A stretch of DNA of 64,000 nucleotides from Clostridium manihotivorum (GCF_004015185.1 NZ_CP025746.1:3489776-3553775); one strand, 5' to 3'. Shown: positions 41,065 to 51,152, numbered from the stretch's first letter. Translations and numbers: made by a program. The notes: generated by a model not told the origin, from the letters alone.

Positions 41065-43464
41065 TCATATTATCTCAATACCACAGCTGTCACATAAATT
41101 TAATTGAACTTCCTCAGCCCAGGTGCAGGACTTAATATCATTCAAGGTTTTCTCTAAATACTGTAGTTGTTCTATTGGAATATGGATTATTAAAGTATTA
41201 ATTTTCTCCTTAAGCGATTGATTTCTTTCTGACTTATATCTTCTTACCTCACCGATTATTTGTTTTATGCTTTCTCCAAAGTTTAATATAGCTTCATTGT
41301 TATGCTCTGCTTTCATATTCCACAGCATTTTATGGATTGATATCTGTTTTTCAAAGTCTTTATAATATGCTTGATAAATTTCTTCTGTAATATGAGGAAC
41401 ATATATGGAATATAGTTTCAGGATCTCCAAGAGTACTGTATAAATTGTATACTGCCCTGATAATCTTTCTTCTTTTCCATGTATCTCTGGTTTATATAGT
41501 CTGTCTTTAACTATTTCGAGATAATTATCACAAAAATCACTCCAGAAGAACTCATCTATATCATGCTTTGCAAGGCCTATCTCATAATGGTTTAAATTTT
41601 CTACTGCATCAGCTTCTAACACCTTAATTTTCTCTATAATCCATTGATCAATTGGTAGTAGCTCCTTTGGCTTATTTCCATCAAAGTCCTGTAACTGCAT
41701 GATACAAAAACTTGCGGCGTTCCAAAGTTTAGTTAAAAACCTTTTTGAAATTTTAAGCTCCTCTTCAGAAAACATGGTATCAGTTCCTAGCTTTGCTCCT
41801 GCAGCCCAGTATCTAAGTGAATCTGCTGAATGTCTTTCTATTAGCTCTCTTGGTGAGGATGACGCATTGTTCTTTGACTTGCTTATTTTTTCACCCTTCT
41901 TAGCTAAAACGAATCCACAGATCATTATATCTTTCCATGGAAGCTTCCCAGTATGAAATAGACTTCTTACAATGGTATAAAATGCCCAGGTTCTTATTAT
42001 CTCATGTGCTTGTGTTCTCATTCCCATTGGTATAAGTTTATCGCTAAAATCCTCCTCACTACCATATTTTGAATTTACAAGTGGTGAAAGCGAGGATGTT
42101 GCCCAAGTGTCTAATACTGCTGTTTCAGGTATAAATTCTGTGCTGCCGCAGCTACATGCTTCTGAAGGGTTTGCTTCCATTGGATTTATTGGGAGCTCCT
42201 CATCCTTTGCAAATATAACTTTCCCGCATTTACTACAATACCAAAGCGGAAATGGTATTCCAAAGTATCTTTGTCTTGAAATACACCAATCCCATTTTAG
42301 ATTTTCTACCCATAATACATACCTATTTTTCATAGAGGCTGGATACCAGTTAATCTCATCTGCCGCTTGTAGGTATCTTTCTCTTTCACTTAAAATATCT
42401 ATATACCACTGCTTTGAAGGTATTATCTCTATTGGTTTACCACATCTTTCATGAGTTGAAACCGTATGAGCTATAACTTCGCTTTTTCTTAAAAGATTGT
42501 TCTCCTTTAGAAGCTCTATTATTTTCTCTCTTGCAGTAAAAACTGTGAGATCACTAATAAAGGGAACCTTATCTGATATTCTGCCATTACTTTCTATAAC
42601 TTTTCTGAAGGGTAACTTGTGCTTTTCATACCATTCTGTATCTGTTATATCTCCGAAGGTGGCACACATTACTACGCCTGTTCCTTTATCCAAGCTAACC
42701 TTTTCATCTGCAAGAATTGGTATTTCATAGTTGTACAGAGGAACCAAAGACTTTTTCCCTAAATAGTTTAAATATCTTTTATCTTCAGGGTTTATAAATA
42801 AACATACACATCCATATAATAGTTCCGGTCTTGTGGTTGCAACTATTAATTCATCACCATCTACAGTAAAAGGTATATAATTAAAGGTGGTTTCCTTGTC
42901 TGCACTGTCAAGTTCAGCCTGTGCTATAGAAGTCTGGCAAGTTGTACACCATAAAACAGGTGATTCCTTAATATATGCCTTACCACACTTAGCCATATCT
43001 AAAAATGCCTTTTGAGAAAGCCTCCTTACCCTAGGATTAATTGTTTCATATTGAAGACTCCAGTCTACACTGAACCCCATTGCCATCCAAAGCTTCTTGA
43101 AGTCTTCTTCGTATTTTTTAGTTGTTAAAAGGCACCTTTCAATGAACTCACTTCTTGGCATAGTTGCAGCTCTAGTATTCTCTTCTTTTTCTACAAGTCT
43201 TTCTGTTGGAAGGCCATTGTCGTCAAAGCCAAAGGGATAAAATACATTTTTGCCCTGCATCCTATGAAACCTAGCTATAATCTCAGCCTGGGTATAGGAA
43301 AATATGTGTCCTATGTGAAGACTTCCACTTATAGTTGGTGGAGGGGTATCTATTGAAAAAGTCTCCTTATCACTTTCATAGTCATATTTATATATATCAT
43401 TTTTATACCAATATTCTTGCCATTTTAGCTCAAACTCACTTGGGTTATATTTTTTACTTAACAT
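41065..43464 (-). CDS. valS: Valyl-tRNA synthetase, archaeal-type short form
   Basis: This 799-residue class I synthetase charges tRNA-Val. The nucleotide motifs are TPPPTISGSLHIGHIFSYTQ (HIGH) and KKGEKISKSKNNASSSP (KMSKS-type, here KISKS). The editing domain lies at about 190-330 (VDGDELIVATTRPELLYGCV). Zinc-type Cys pairs are seen at CTTC and CSKCGK. At about 800 residues it lacks the long C-terminal coiled coil of most bacterial ValRS (about 880-950). Its HIGH block, with FDDNGLPTERLVEK, resembles archaeal and rickettsial enzymes. A T-box leader precedes it, so expression should rise when tRNA-Val is uncharged. Whether the genome also has a standard valS cannot be seen. Confidence 0.9.
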   Translation of the reverse strand: MLSKKYNPSEFELKWQEYWYKNDIYKYDYESDKETFSIDTPPPTISGSLHIGHIFSYTQAEIIARFHRMQGKNVFYPFGFDDNGLPTERLVEKEENTRAATMPRSEFIERCLLTTKKYEEDFKKLWMAMGFSVDWSLQYETINPRVRRLSQKAFLDMAKCGKAYIKESPVLWCTTCQTSIAQAELDSADKETTFNYIPFTVDGDELIVATTRPELLYGCVCLFINPEDKRYLNYLGKKSLVPLYNYEIPILADEKVSLDKGTGVVMCATFGDITDTEWYEKHKLPFRKVIESNGRISDKVPFISDLTVFTAREKIIELLKENNLLRKSEVIAHTVSTHERCGKPIEIIPSKQWYIDILSERERYLQAADEINWYPASMKNRYVLWVENLKWDWCISRQRYFGIPFPLWYCSKCGKVIFAKDEELPINPMEANPSEACSCGSTEFIPETAVLDTWATSSLSPLVNSKYGSEEDFSDKLIPMGMRTQAHEIIRTWAFYTIVRSLFHTGKLPWKDIMICGFVLAKKGEKISKSKNNASSSPRELIERHSADSLRYWAAGAKLGTDTMFSEEELKISKRFLTKLWNAASFCIMQLQDFDGNKPKELLPIDQWIIEKIKVLEADAVENLNHYEIGLAKHDIDEFFWSDFCDNYLEIVKDRLYKPEIHGKEERLSGQYTIYTVLLEILKLYSIYVPHITEEIYQAYYKDFEKQISIHKMLWNMKAEHNNEAILNFGESIKQIIGEVRRYKSERNQSLKEKINTLIIHIPIEQLQYLEKTLNDIKSCTWAEEVQLNLCDSCGIEII

Positions 43465-43616
43465 TATTAATACCTCCTATTTTGCTTTCTTTCTAACTGC
43501 GCAATTAGAAGAAAAATAAAGTTTTGCTAATATCAGCATTTAGTGTTCTGCTTATACCAACTCACAGCTTTCTATGTGGGTAAGTAATAAAAAGTCTCTG
43601 AAGCGACTTTCTTTAA

Positions 43617-43930
43617 CATTAAAAAAACCTTCATCCTATATAAAGGACGAAGGTTGAATCTCCGTGGTACCACCTAATTTTGTACAAATGCACACACTCA
43701 ATATAGTACGGGCATATCTGCCGATACTACTTCCCTTTTAACAGTGGGAACTATGTTAGAACCTAATCGTAAAAAATCGCTAATGCGACCTTCTTTAGTG
43801 AATTTCATAAAGAATTACTTTCAGCCTAAAGCTCCGAGGCTACCTTCATTACATTCATCATGGGAAATTTCCACCACCATTCCCTCTCTTTATTTCAAAA
43901 CTGTAATTACTCTTCCTCATCAATGCCATT
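43617..43930 (-). promoter_or_regulatory. T-box riboswitch of valS
   Basis: On the minus strand the leader shows the stem I signature GGGAATGGTGGTGG, a possible GUA valine specifier at 43841-43843, and the T-box core AGGTGGTACCACGGA (43661-43675). A terminator follows (AACCTTCGTCC pairing with GGATGAAGGTT plus T-run, 43621-43654). Uncharged tRNA should favour the antiterminator. The specifier assignment is tentative. Confidence 0.9.
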
Positions 43931-44264
43931 ATTTGTATTATATTAAATATAATATAAACAATTATATTTATTGTCAACATAAATTTAAAAATAATTTATG
44001 TGCTACATTTCTCAATTTTGCCTTTTAACATAACAAAATCATATTAATTGCTTGTACAAGCTCATAAAAGCATCAGACCAATTAATTTCAACACAATGCT
44101 TTAATAGCGCTTATTCTAATATTATTATGCCTACTCCTAGCTAATAGTATTCTAAAATTAGAGCTTATATTTTCATTATATTTTACTTCATTGAAGCTTA
44201 CCTTTATTGGGCAAAACCATGTTTCTATTTCTCTTGTATTATTTAAAATCATATTATTTAACTT
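43931..44264. other. Non-coding gap
   Basis: It contains the valS promoter region on one side and the 3' flank of the HIT gene on the other. No gene or further structured RNA is supported. Confidence 0.4.
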
Positions 44265-44591
44265 CTATTTACGACTGCCATAAACTAAATGCCAATGAAG
44301 ATGCTTGGAATCCTGATACTCTCCCAAATTTGTGATTACTCTACAGGCTCCATGCTCAGATACTATATCTGCAGCAACTTTCTTTACCACGCTAAGTAGC
44401 TCTAGTAAAAGCTCATTTTCTTCTTCGGTAACTGTAATCAAAGAAGATATGTGTTTCTTTGGAATAACTACTATATGTTTTTCATAGGCTGGCTTAGTGT
44501 GATAATAGGCAAGCACATTATCTGTTTCAAATACCTTTGTTACCTCTGTTTTTCCACTTAACACTTGTTCACAATAAAAATCACTAATCAT
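44265..44591 (-). CDS. HIT family nucleotide-binding protein
   Basis: This 108-residue member of the histidine-triad family hydrolyses or transfers nucleoside monophosphates from phosphoramidate-type substrates. The triad is visible at the C-terminus as HLHWHLVYG (H-x-H-x-H), and KHIVVIPKKHISSL supplies the conserved strand before it. Residues 1-25 (DFYCEQVLSGKTEVTKVFET) fit the usual Hint start, although the typical zinc Cys pair is absent. The ATG has a GAAGGAGAT site. It is encoded alone. Confidence 0.9.
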   Translation of the reverse strand: MISDFYCEQVLSGKTEVTKVFETDNVLAYYHTKPAYEKHIVVIPKKHISSLITVTEEENELLLELLSVVKKVAADIVSEHGACRVITNLGEYQDSKHLHWHLVYGSRK

Positions 44592-45170
44592 CTTATAATC
44601 TCCTTCAGATATCTAGTGCACTCGCTTGTACACGGATTGATTTTATTTATTTCTACCTACAAATTTTTTATATAACTCCTAAAAAAGTTTTTCGCTCAGA
44701 AGCCACAGTGGTTTTAATAATATATTTCCGATTGATGTGACATCTTTAGCTAAAACTTTATTAACGTTAATTCAATGTTATTACAATTATACCATATAAT
44801 CACTATATTATTATAGCCTAACTCTCACATAAAGCTTTGCTTCATATCTATATTCATAATGCTTTATCATTTTCCAACATCAAGGTAAAATATAGAATAA
44901 GTTCAGTATAATGTAAGAATACAAATAATATAGCTGCATGCTCATTATATAAGAGTATTGGAGCAGATGAACCAGAAATAAATGATGAAATTATTTATAC
45001 CTACAGATATGGATTATGATTTTTTAATTGCTTATGATATAATTTATAAAGTGTAAATTTAGCCAATTTTTCAACAAGTTGCCTAAAAATACTGCTTATA
45101 TCATCACTATTTTTTAATAAAGGTTTATTTAAAATCATACTAATTCACCTTCTAAGGAGCAAAAAATATT
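44592..45170. other. Gap with an acetyltransferase remnant
   Basis: These 579 bases between divergent genes hold the remnant listed at 44912-45019 and the promoter of the FtsX-like gene. No other feature is supported. Confidence 0.4.
44912..45019 (+). pseudogene. GNAT acetyltransferase, C-terminal remnant
   Basis: A short frame without a start reads NTNNIAACSLYKSIGADEPE, then INDEIIYTYRYGL and stops. The N-x-x-A-x-x-LYKSIGA pattern is the usual end of a GNAT domain. The rest of the gene is missing. Confidence 0.45.
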
Positions 45171-45989
45171 ATGAGAATCAATACATTGAAGTTTCTTTTA
45201 AAAAGCACTTTAAAAAATATTAAGAGACATTCTAGTACCTTTATTTCATGTACTATTACAGTAATGTTAACCCTATTTATTTTAGAGATGTTTGTGTTAG
45301 CAACCATGAATCTTAGAACAGGAGTTGTTAGTGTCTATACTAAATATGAAGTGCAAGCTACTTTAAAGGGTAATCTCTCAATAACCGAAAAAAAAGATAT
45401 AGATAGAAGTATAAACGCTCTAACTACTCCAACTAATGTTACTCTTTTAGATGACCCTTTTGCAGCAAACTATATAATTAGAGTAAGTAGACCAGATGAT
45501 GTAGCTAAAATGGAATCTCAGCTTAGTAGTATTCAGGGGATAGATAGGATAACTGATGATAAAGCAATTCCTCCGACGATTATATCATTAAGTAAGGTAA
45601 TTATATTAATAGGCTCAGTGATATTTGTTCTCCTTATTACAGCAATATTCTTTCTAATTAAACGTGTATTGAGACTTGCAATTCATACAAGAATTGATGA
45701 AATTAATATAATGCAGTACCTTGGTGCAACCGATTGGTTTATTAAATTGCCTGTTGTATTTGAAGCTATTTCCATTGGTTTTTTAGGTGCCGCTATATCA
45801 GTAATAGCAGTTTATTTTTCATACGTCTCCTTATATGATCAAATAAAGATTTTCTTAGGAAAAACCTTCATTGAATTTATACTTCCAGCATTTATATGCA
45901 CAACTATGTCTTGGAGTTTTATCCTTATTGGGATACTTATAACTACTATCTCAAGTATGTTTATAATAAGAAAATATTTAGTAATTTAA
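45171..45989 (+). CDS. FtsX-like permease
   Basis: The 272 residues follow the FtsX plan. A cytoplasmic N-terminus (FLLKSTLKNIKRHSSTFISC) precedes membrane helix 1 (about 22-46). An extracellular domain (about 47-140) follows, and three membrane helices end the protein at about 143-165, 197-220 and 236-265. The typical RTIDEI..MQYLGAT-like cytoplasmic loop is present as RIDEINIMQYLGATDWFI. FtsX normally pairs with the ATPase FtsE to control a cell-wall hydrolase at division. Here no ftsE or hydrolase gene is adjacent, so it may be an orphan paralogue. An AAGGAG site precedes the ATG. Confidence 0.8.
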   Translation: MRINTLKFLLKSTLKNIKRHSSTFISCTITVMLTLFILEMFVLATMNLRTGVVSVYTKYEVQATLKGNLSITEKKDIDRSINALTTPTNVTLLDDPFAANYIIRVSRPDDVAKMESQLSSIQGIDRITDDKAIPPTIISLSKVIILIGSVIFVLLITAIFFLIKRVLRLAIHTRIDEINIMQYLGATDWFIKLPVVFEAISIGFLGAAISVIAVYFSYVSLYDQIKIFLGKTFIEFILPAFICTTMSWSFILIGILITTISSMFIIRKYLVI

Positions 45990-46070
45990 AAATTATTGCT
46001 CATAGGATTTTGAAGGTATTCTATTGTGTAGCTTAAATAATAATCCTTTAATTACTTTCTTATAGGTATT

Positions 46071-46850
46071 TTAACTTTCTATATCATATAAAACACCTGA
46101 AAAATCAAAATTGGGAACCTTACCCTCTTTATATCCCCATACTGATTTGTTATCCCATACAAAAGCATCTTTGCCTAAATGATTCTTAATATTATTCTTA
46201 ACATTATCATCTATAACTTGAAATAGACTTTCTGATGCTTGTACAGAAATAATTTCTTCTGTTATTGCTTTAGCTTTATGACATGGTGTAGATAAAAGCT
46301 TCTCTTTCCCAAACATCTCAACGTAAGGTTTACCGTAAATATTCAACCATCTAATCTCAGGCAACCTAATTTTAACATTAATTGCCTCTTTCCAATTAGG
46401 CTCTCCGGTTCTTGTGATATTTCCATAGACAGGTTCAATTATCTTTATAAGCTCTTTACATAACCAAAGGAAACGTTCAAAATTATTATCCTGCATTAAG
46501 TAATTGGAACCAACAGAAAATTGCATAATATTAAATCTAGGATTAACCTTAAGCTTATCCCAATTAAAATTATAAAAAACTCTATCTTCACTTTTTGATT
46601 TCATCATTAGGCTTCCTGAAGCTTGATTATATATCGCAAGATTTCTGTTAACTTCTTGGTGCATCCATATCCTTACCGGTGCTGATAAATCCTCGACTTC
46701 ATACTTAAATCTTAATGGCTCAGAGAATGCATAAATATCTGGAACAAAAGGAGTACTATTTATTCTTTCTAATATACTTAAAGCTAGGCTTTCATCCTGG
46801 AAGTCTTTCGTACTTTGAATACTAAAAATAATCTTTTCAATTTTGTTCAT
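46071..46850 (-). CDS. Hypothetical soluble protein, 259 residues
   Basis: I do not recognise a family. The ATG at 46850 is preferred over 46871 because GGGGGA stands 6 bases before it. The protein is soluble, rich in aromatic residues, and shows the segments RIWMHQEVNRNLAIYNQA, WLCKELIKIIEPVYGNI and RWLNIYGKPYVEMFGKEKLL. The last of these recalls the layout of several contact-dependent toxin-immunity families (a strand, then IYGKPYVEMFG), but that resemblance is loose. No toxin gene is adjacent. Single gene. Confidence 0.5.
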   Translation of the reverse strand: MNKIEKIIFSIQSTKDFQDESLALSILERINSTPFVPDIYAFSEPLRFKYEVEDLSAPVRIWMHQEVNRNLAIYNQASGSLMMKSKSEDRVFYNFNWDKLKVNPRFNIMQFSVGSNYLMQDNNFERFLWLCKELIKIIEPVYGNITRTGEPNWKEAINVKIRLPEIRWLNIYGKPYVEMFGKEKLLSTPCHKAKAITEEIISVQASESLFQVIDDNVKNNIKNHLGKDAFVWDNKSVWGYKEGKVPNFDFSGVLYDIES

Positions 46851-47097
46851 CTTATTCCCCCATAAACCCAATTTGTCGGAATATTTACTTATTGATTTAA
46901 TTTGCTATGGTAATTTATCTTTCTAAATAAATAATAACTCATTTAACCTAATTTATACAAATTAGTAGGTGTTTCTTTGACAATAATTATTTTAATTTAT
47001 TCCTTCTATTGGTTATAGGAACTTCTCATTTTCTCACCTGAAATACTTTAGCTGAATATATTAATACCAGCTCAAATAATTATTTTAGGAGTATCTA

Positions 47098-48021
47098 ATG
47101 ATATCGAAGCAAACATTTATCAATCAATCCCTGGAGTTGAATCTATTCTTTCTGAGAATTATGAAAGAGCATTCTATATTCTTAGAAGCTGCCTTTGGTA
47201 TAAAAGACAGAAATTTAATTGATCAAGCAGATGCCTTTAAAAATGAATTTACTAGATTACTTTCTCATGCAATTTATTTATCAGATGGCGTTGTTCCTTC
47301 TATAGTATTAAGGTCCAATGAAATCGTCACTAAGTATACATCAGAAGCTGAGAAGGCAACTCAATTTGCAACAGGAATTTTCATAGACTCAAGCCTTACT
47401 GCCAGTGAACTATCATTGTCACCAAGTATGTATAATAGAGATATTTCTACGTTGACAGATCATGTTTATACCTTAAATCAGCATTCTATAGCAGCAACAA
47501 ATATGATAATCCGATTTAAAAGTGATCTTAAAAACAATGTATCCTCATGCAGACTTTTCACTACAGCCTATCCTCTCTTAATAGATCACATACTGAGGGA
47601 AGCAATATTCTTTACAGAATTACTAACAAGATTACAAAATGGTATAGCCATTGATATTAAAAAAGATATACTAGAACAAGAGACCTTCTGGAATAGAATA
47701 ATGTCTGAACACTCATTCTTTATTAGGGGCTTATTAGATCCTACTGAAGTAGAATTGTTTGATATAACTAATAATTTTGGAAAGGAATTTGAAATACTTA
47801 GAAAAGAAGCCTCTGCCATGAATAAATCCTCCTTTGATTTATCTGGCTTAACAGAAAAAACCTTGGAGGAAACTATAAAGCTTAGAAACTTTAAAGCTCA
47901 GGGGACTGAAGGTCTTTTGGCCTGCAAGATAAAATCAATAATTGTACCACTATTAGGAGATCATGTACTTAGAGAAGCCAACCATTATTTGAATCTATTA
48001 CAATCCTATAATAATATATAA
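47098..48021 (+). CDS. DUF2935 domain protein
   Basis: This 307-residue soluble, all-helical protein is built of two similar halves. Each contains the pattern MKEHSIFLEAAF or MSEHSFFIRGLL near its start, and DHILREAIFFTELL or DHVLREANHYLNLL near its end. The repeated His and Glu residues make a metal-binding four-helix bundle of the ferritin-like type. This is the DUF2935 family, common in clostridia and bacilli, of unknown function. An AGGAG site precedes the ATG. A strong terminator follows the gene. Confidence 0.88.
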   Translation: MISKQTFINQSLELNLFFLRIMKEHSIFLEAAFGIKDRNLIDQADAFKNEFTRLLSHAIYLSDGVVPSIVLRSNEIVTKYTSEAEKATQFATGIFIDSSLTASELSLSPSMYNRDISTLTDHVYTLNQHSIAATNMIIRFKSDLKNNVSSCRLFTTAYPLLIDHILREAIFFTELLTRLQNGIAIDIKKDILEQETFWNRIMSEHSFFIRGLLDPTEVELFDITNNFGKEFEILRKEASAMNKSSFDLSGLTEKTLEETIKLRNFKAQGTEGLLACKIKSIIVPLLGDHVLREANHYLNLLQSYNNI

Positions 48022-48035
48022 AAGACCTTATAAAG

Positions 48036-48089
48036 TAAAGGATTAAATAAGTAACCTAATGGTTATTCATATAATCCTTTATATTTTTT
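48036..48089. terminator. Bidirectional terminator between convergent genes
   Basis: TAAAGGATTAAATAAGTAACC pairs imperfectly with GGTTATTCATATAATCCTTTA and is followed by TATTTTTTT on the plus strand, with A-rich sequence on the other side. It serves the DUF2935 gene and probably the ABC permease gene. Confidence 0.75.
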
Positions 48090-48117
48090 TACTATTTACC
48101 TATATCCATATCTAAGC

Positions 48118-49302
48118 TTATATAGTTTTTTCTTTTCTATTAAATATTAAAGTTCCAAGCAAACAGAATAATGCAAGCTGTATTGAAATTATCAGAAAAC
48201 TAGATGATATTGAAATATTGGGATTCTTCATAGTTCTAGATAAATCACCTGTTATTATACTTACTCCATCAAAGTAACCAGCAAAAATTATATTATATAA
48301 AGCTTTAATAGACTCAGAATCGCTTCTAGCAATAACATTTGTAAACAAACTTACTCCTACACAGACTACAAAATTGATACTTACAGATAATATTGAATTC
48401 TTCGCTATGGTAGATACCATCATTATAAATCCGCATGCACACACCATATATAATACTTGCAGGCCTATTCCCAACATTAACATTTTCCAGATTGGTAATA
48501 GGTACATACTTCCATGTACAAGTGATACACCGTTTAATAAATCATTTTGATATTTTCCTCCAACAATATTAGGTAACTGAGGGTTTTCAAAGCCCATCAT
48601 TAATCCTAAAATTAAGAAATTTACCAATTCCACTAGCAGCACTGAACCAACAGTTAAGATATTAAGTGCAATAAATTTTGATAAGTATATTTTCATTTTA
48701 GAAACTGGGCGTACTAGCAGCATTCTTATGGTCATAGGATTGAATTCACCAGCTATTGAATCAGAGATAATTACTACTACAAATATTGGTATAAAGAACA
48801 TACTAAGCAGTCTTATAACATTCATAATTAGATTAAAGGCTTTATCTTTATCCCCACTATAGGTAGGTTCTATATTTTTGTCTAAACATATTTGGTACAT
48901 TTTCTTACTAATTTCTAAGCTATCTTTATCTTCTGTTTTTCCGCTGGACAAGTTAGAAAGCTTAGCATCAATATCTGATATTTTTCTTTGAGCCAAGGCC
49001 TTCCAGTCTAAATCCTTATTATCAACTTGAAACTGTAGCTCCTTATTAGATGACTCTATATCTTTAATTTTATTTTTAATATCCTTCTTTTGATTTTCAT
49101 TATTACTTTTCTCAAGATTAACTTTCAAATCATCGATAAACTTTTGATTCTGTTTGATTCTGTTTTCAGGACTTGAGGAGCTTCGATTGTCTAAAGCATA
49201 TAGATTGGCAAAAAACATTGCTATGACTAGCATAAATAGCATTATGATGGTTTTCTTTTTCTTTATTTCCTTTAACAATTCATTTTTTATAAGCTTGTAC
49301 AT
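48118..49302 (-). CDS. ABC-2 type transporter permease
   Basis: This is a 394-residue membrane subunit of an exporter. One helix lies near residues 18-35. A long charged, coiled-coil-like extracytoplasmic section follows (about 40-150, e.g. NENQKKDIKNKIKDIESS). Five further membrane helices span about 168 to 388. The typical cytoplasmic-loop motif SIAGEFNPMTIRMLLVRPVS is present. It begins 2 bases after the stop of its ATPase gene, with an AAGGG site. BcrB/NatB-like permeases of this form export peptides or antibiotics. The cargo is unknown. Confidence 0.85.
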   Translation of the reverse strand: MYKLIKNELLKEIKKKKTIIMLFMLVIAMFFANLYALDNRSSSSPENRIKQNQKFIDDLKVNLEKSNNENQKKDIKNKIKDIESSNKELQFQVDNKDLDWKALAQRKISDIDAKLSNLSSGKTEDKDSLEISKKMYQICLDKNIEPTYSGDKDKAFNLIMNVIRLLSMFFIPIFVVVIISDSIAGEFNPMTIRMLLVRPVSKMKIYLSKFIALNILTVGSVLLVELVNFLILGLMMGFENPQLPNIVGGKYQNDLLNGVSLVHGSMYLLPIWKMLMLGIGLQVLYMVCACGFIMMVSTIAKNSILSVSINFVVCVGVSLFTNVIARSDSESIKALYNIIFAGYFDGVSIITGDLSRTMKNPNISISSSFLIISIQLALFCLLGTLIFNRKEKTI

Positions 49303-49304
49303 AT

Positions 49305-50210
49305 CTATTTCCCTTCTTCTCTTAATACATCAAAAAATTCTGCTTCTAGATTCTTCTTTACTTCGCTTATATAATATATATCGATATCCTTAGTTACTGA
49401 CAGCTTAATCACATCTTTAATGCTATTTTTCTTTATGGTCAAATAGATGTTATCCTTATTTATATTGCATTGCTCTACATATTCTTCAATCTCCAGTAAA
49501 TCGTGAAATTCATTTATCCTAGAACATCTAATAACGTAGTTTTCATATTCTTCTGACTCGTTACCCATGACTTTTTCCTTAATTATCTGTCCGTTATTTA
49601 TAAAAATCACCTTTTGGCATATGTTCTCAATCTCCGATAATATATGGGAAGATATAAATATAGTACATCCACTTTGATTTATATCCTTAAGTATATTTCT
49701 AAACTCAACTATCCCCTGGGGATCTAATCCATTGGTAGGCTCATCTAGTATTAGTATTTTAGGATTCATTATAATAGCCTGAGCTAGTGCTAATCTTTGC
49801 TTCATACCTAAAGAATACGCTTTTACCTTCTTATCTAAACTATCATGTATACCAACCTTCTTAGCAACTTTAATTAGATTTTCTTTAGCTATGTGTTTAT
49901 ACATATTGGCTATAATTTGCAAGTTTTCTCTTCCTGTTAAATACTCATAAAAATAAGGAGTTTCAATTGTGCATCCTATTTTCTCCAAGGCACGTTCTCT
50001 ATTTTTCTTTACATCATAACCCATTATTGTAACATTTCCTTTAGTAGACGGAATCAGTCCTACCATGATCTTCATCAAGGTACTCTTACCAGCACCATTA
50101 GGGCCTACAAAGCCTATTATTTCATTTTCTCTTATGGTAATATTAATATTTTTTAAGGCTCTTTGTTTATGATAATCCTTATATAAGTTTTTAACCTCTA
50201 AAACATTCAT
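49305..50210 (-). CDS. ABC transporter ATP-binding protein (BcrA-like)
   Basis: This is a 301-residue ATPase. Walker A GPNGAGKS lies at about residues 35-42. The signature is YSLGMKQR, with LGMKQ replacing LSGGQ as is usual for bacitracin-resistance BcrA-type ATPases. Walker B is ILILDEPTNGLDP, and the H-loop is ISSHILSEIE. The approximately 80-residue C-terminal extension is normal for this type. It is co-transcribed with the permease gene immediately downstream, and GAAGGAAG precedes its ATG. The pair probably exports a lipid-interacting peptide or antibiotic, an inference from the family. Confidence 0.93.
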   Translation of the reverse strand: MNVLEVKNLYKDYHKQRALKNINITIRENEIIGFVGPNGAGKSTLMKIMVGLIPSTKGNVTIMGYDVKKNRERALEKIGCTIETPYFYEYLTGRENLQIIANMYKHIAKENLIKVAKKVGIHDSLDKKVKAYSLGMKQRLALAQAIIMNPKILILDEPTNGLDPQGIVEFRNILKDINQSGCTIFISSHILSEIENICQKVIFINNGQIIKEKVMGNESEEYENYVIRCSRINEFHDLLEIEEYVEQCNINKDNIYLTIKKNSIKDVIKLSVTKDIDIYYISEVKKNLEAEFFDVLREEGK

Positions 50211-50348
50211 AGATACCCTTCCTTCTGAAACTATTGCTTGTTAAAAGCTGAAAATTACTATAGCCTATTATTAAGTTTTATATCTACTTAACAAATAATT
50301 ATAATTTAAGAGTCAATTAATCCAGAACCTTAGTGTTATTAATATAAG

Positions 50349-50762
50349 CTATTGTAATTGAGCTTCTATCTCACTGATATCCCAGTTCTTCATCCTAGTT
50401 TTATAAACCTCATGCATCTTTTCAAGATTTATATCATTAAACTCTAACCATTCGTACTTATCATGTTCATCAGACAACTGTAAACTGCCAGCTTTTATCT
50501 TACACAAATAGATAACTCCAGTTATCTGATAGTCCGTTGCAATAAAGTTCCATGTATCCAAAAGTTTTATAGGTTCCGCTATAAAGCTAGTCTCTTCCTT
50601 AACTTCTCTTATTACTGTTTCCTCTGCAGTTTCTCCGAACTCCATTCTTCCTCCTGGAAGTTCATATAGATTATGTTTTGCTATACTCTTGTGTAGAGCC
50701 AAATACTTACCTTCAAAAAATATAAGAGCCTTTGCTGCAAATTCTATTTTTCTATTATCCAT
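50349..50762 (-). CDS. Nudix hydrolase
   Basis: This is a 137-residue protein with the Nudix box GGRMEFGETAEETVIREVKE followed by ETSF, so the REx2EE core is intact and the usual Gly after EET is Ser. The preceding strand LYELPGG is typical. The ATG at 50762 is preferred over a GTG at 50777 that overlaps the GTGAGG ribosome site. It is the fourth Nudix gene in the window. Substrate unknown. Confidence 0.87.
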   Translation of the reverse strand: MDNRKIEFAAKALIFFEGKYLALHKSIAKHNLYELPGGRMEFGETAEETVIREVKEETSFIAEPIKLLDTWNFIATDYQITGVIYLCKIKAGSLQLSDEHDKYEWLEFNDINLEKMHEVYKTRMKNWDISEIEAQLQ

Positions 50763-50950
50763 TTTAACAATCCTCACTTTTTTCTTATTTCTTTAAGAAT
50801 AGATAAATCACTGTAGTAATATTTGGTATAGTTTTCTTCTACCTATCATAATAAGCACTTTTATTCCAACCCTTACCGCGTCTAGTTCATCAGCAATAGT
50901 TCATTTATACTTTATTCTATAAATAGCAATAATTCCCTTCTAAATAATAC

Positions 50951-51152
50951 ATTTTATAATTAGCTCTTTGATTTTTATGAAAACCACTTTGTGAGTTGTA
51001 ACTTTATTACTATATGCTGACAAAGACTTTTACACTATATAAATTTTTTTAAACATATTCTCCCTTTGTCCAATCTAAATTAAAGTTTTCACATGAAAAA
51101 AGAAAGACTATAGCTTTTAAGCATGAAAAGCTATAGTCTTTCTTTTTTATTT
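50951..51152. repeat. Rpn-associated repeat, copy B
   Basis: About 200 bases nearly identical over long stretches to copy C on the other side of the Rpn gene, in the same orientation. Shared blocks are TTTTATAATTAGCT, AACCACTTTGTGAGT, GCTGACAAAGACTTTTACAC and TTTAAACATATTCTCCCTTT. It ends with a 21-base-pair hairpin (51098-51118 with 51127-51147) and T-run that can terminate the Rpn transcript. Confidence 0.8.
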
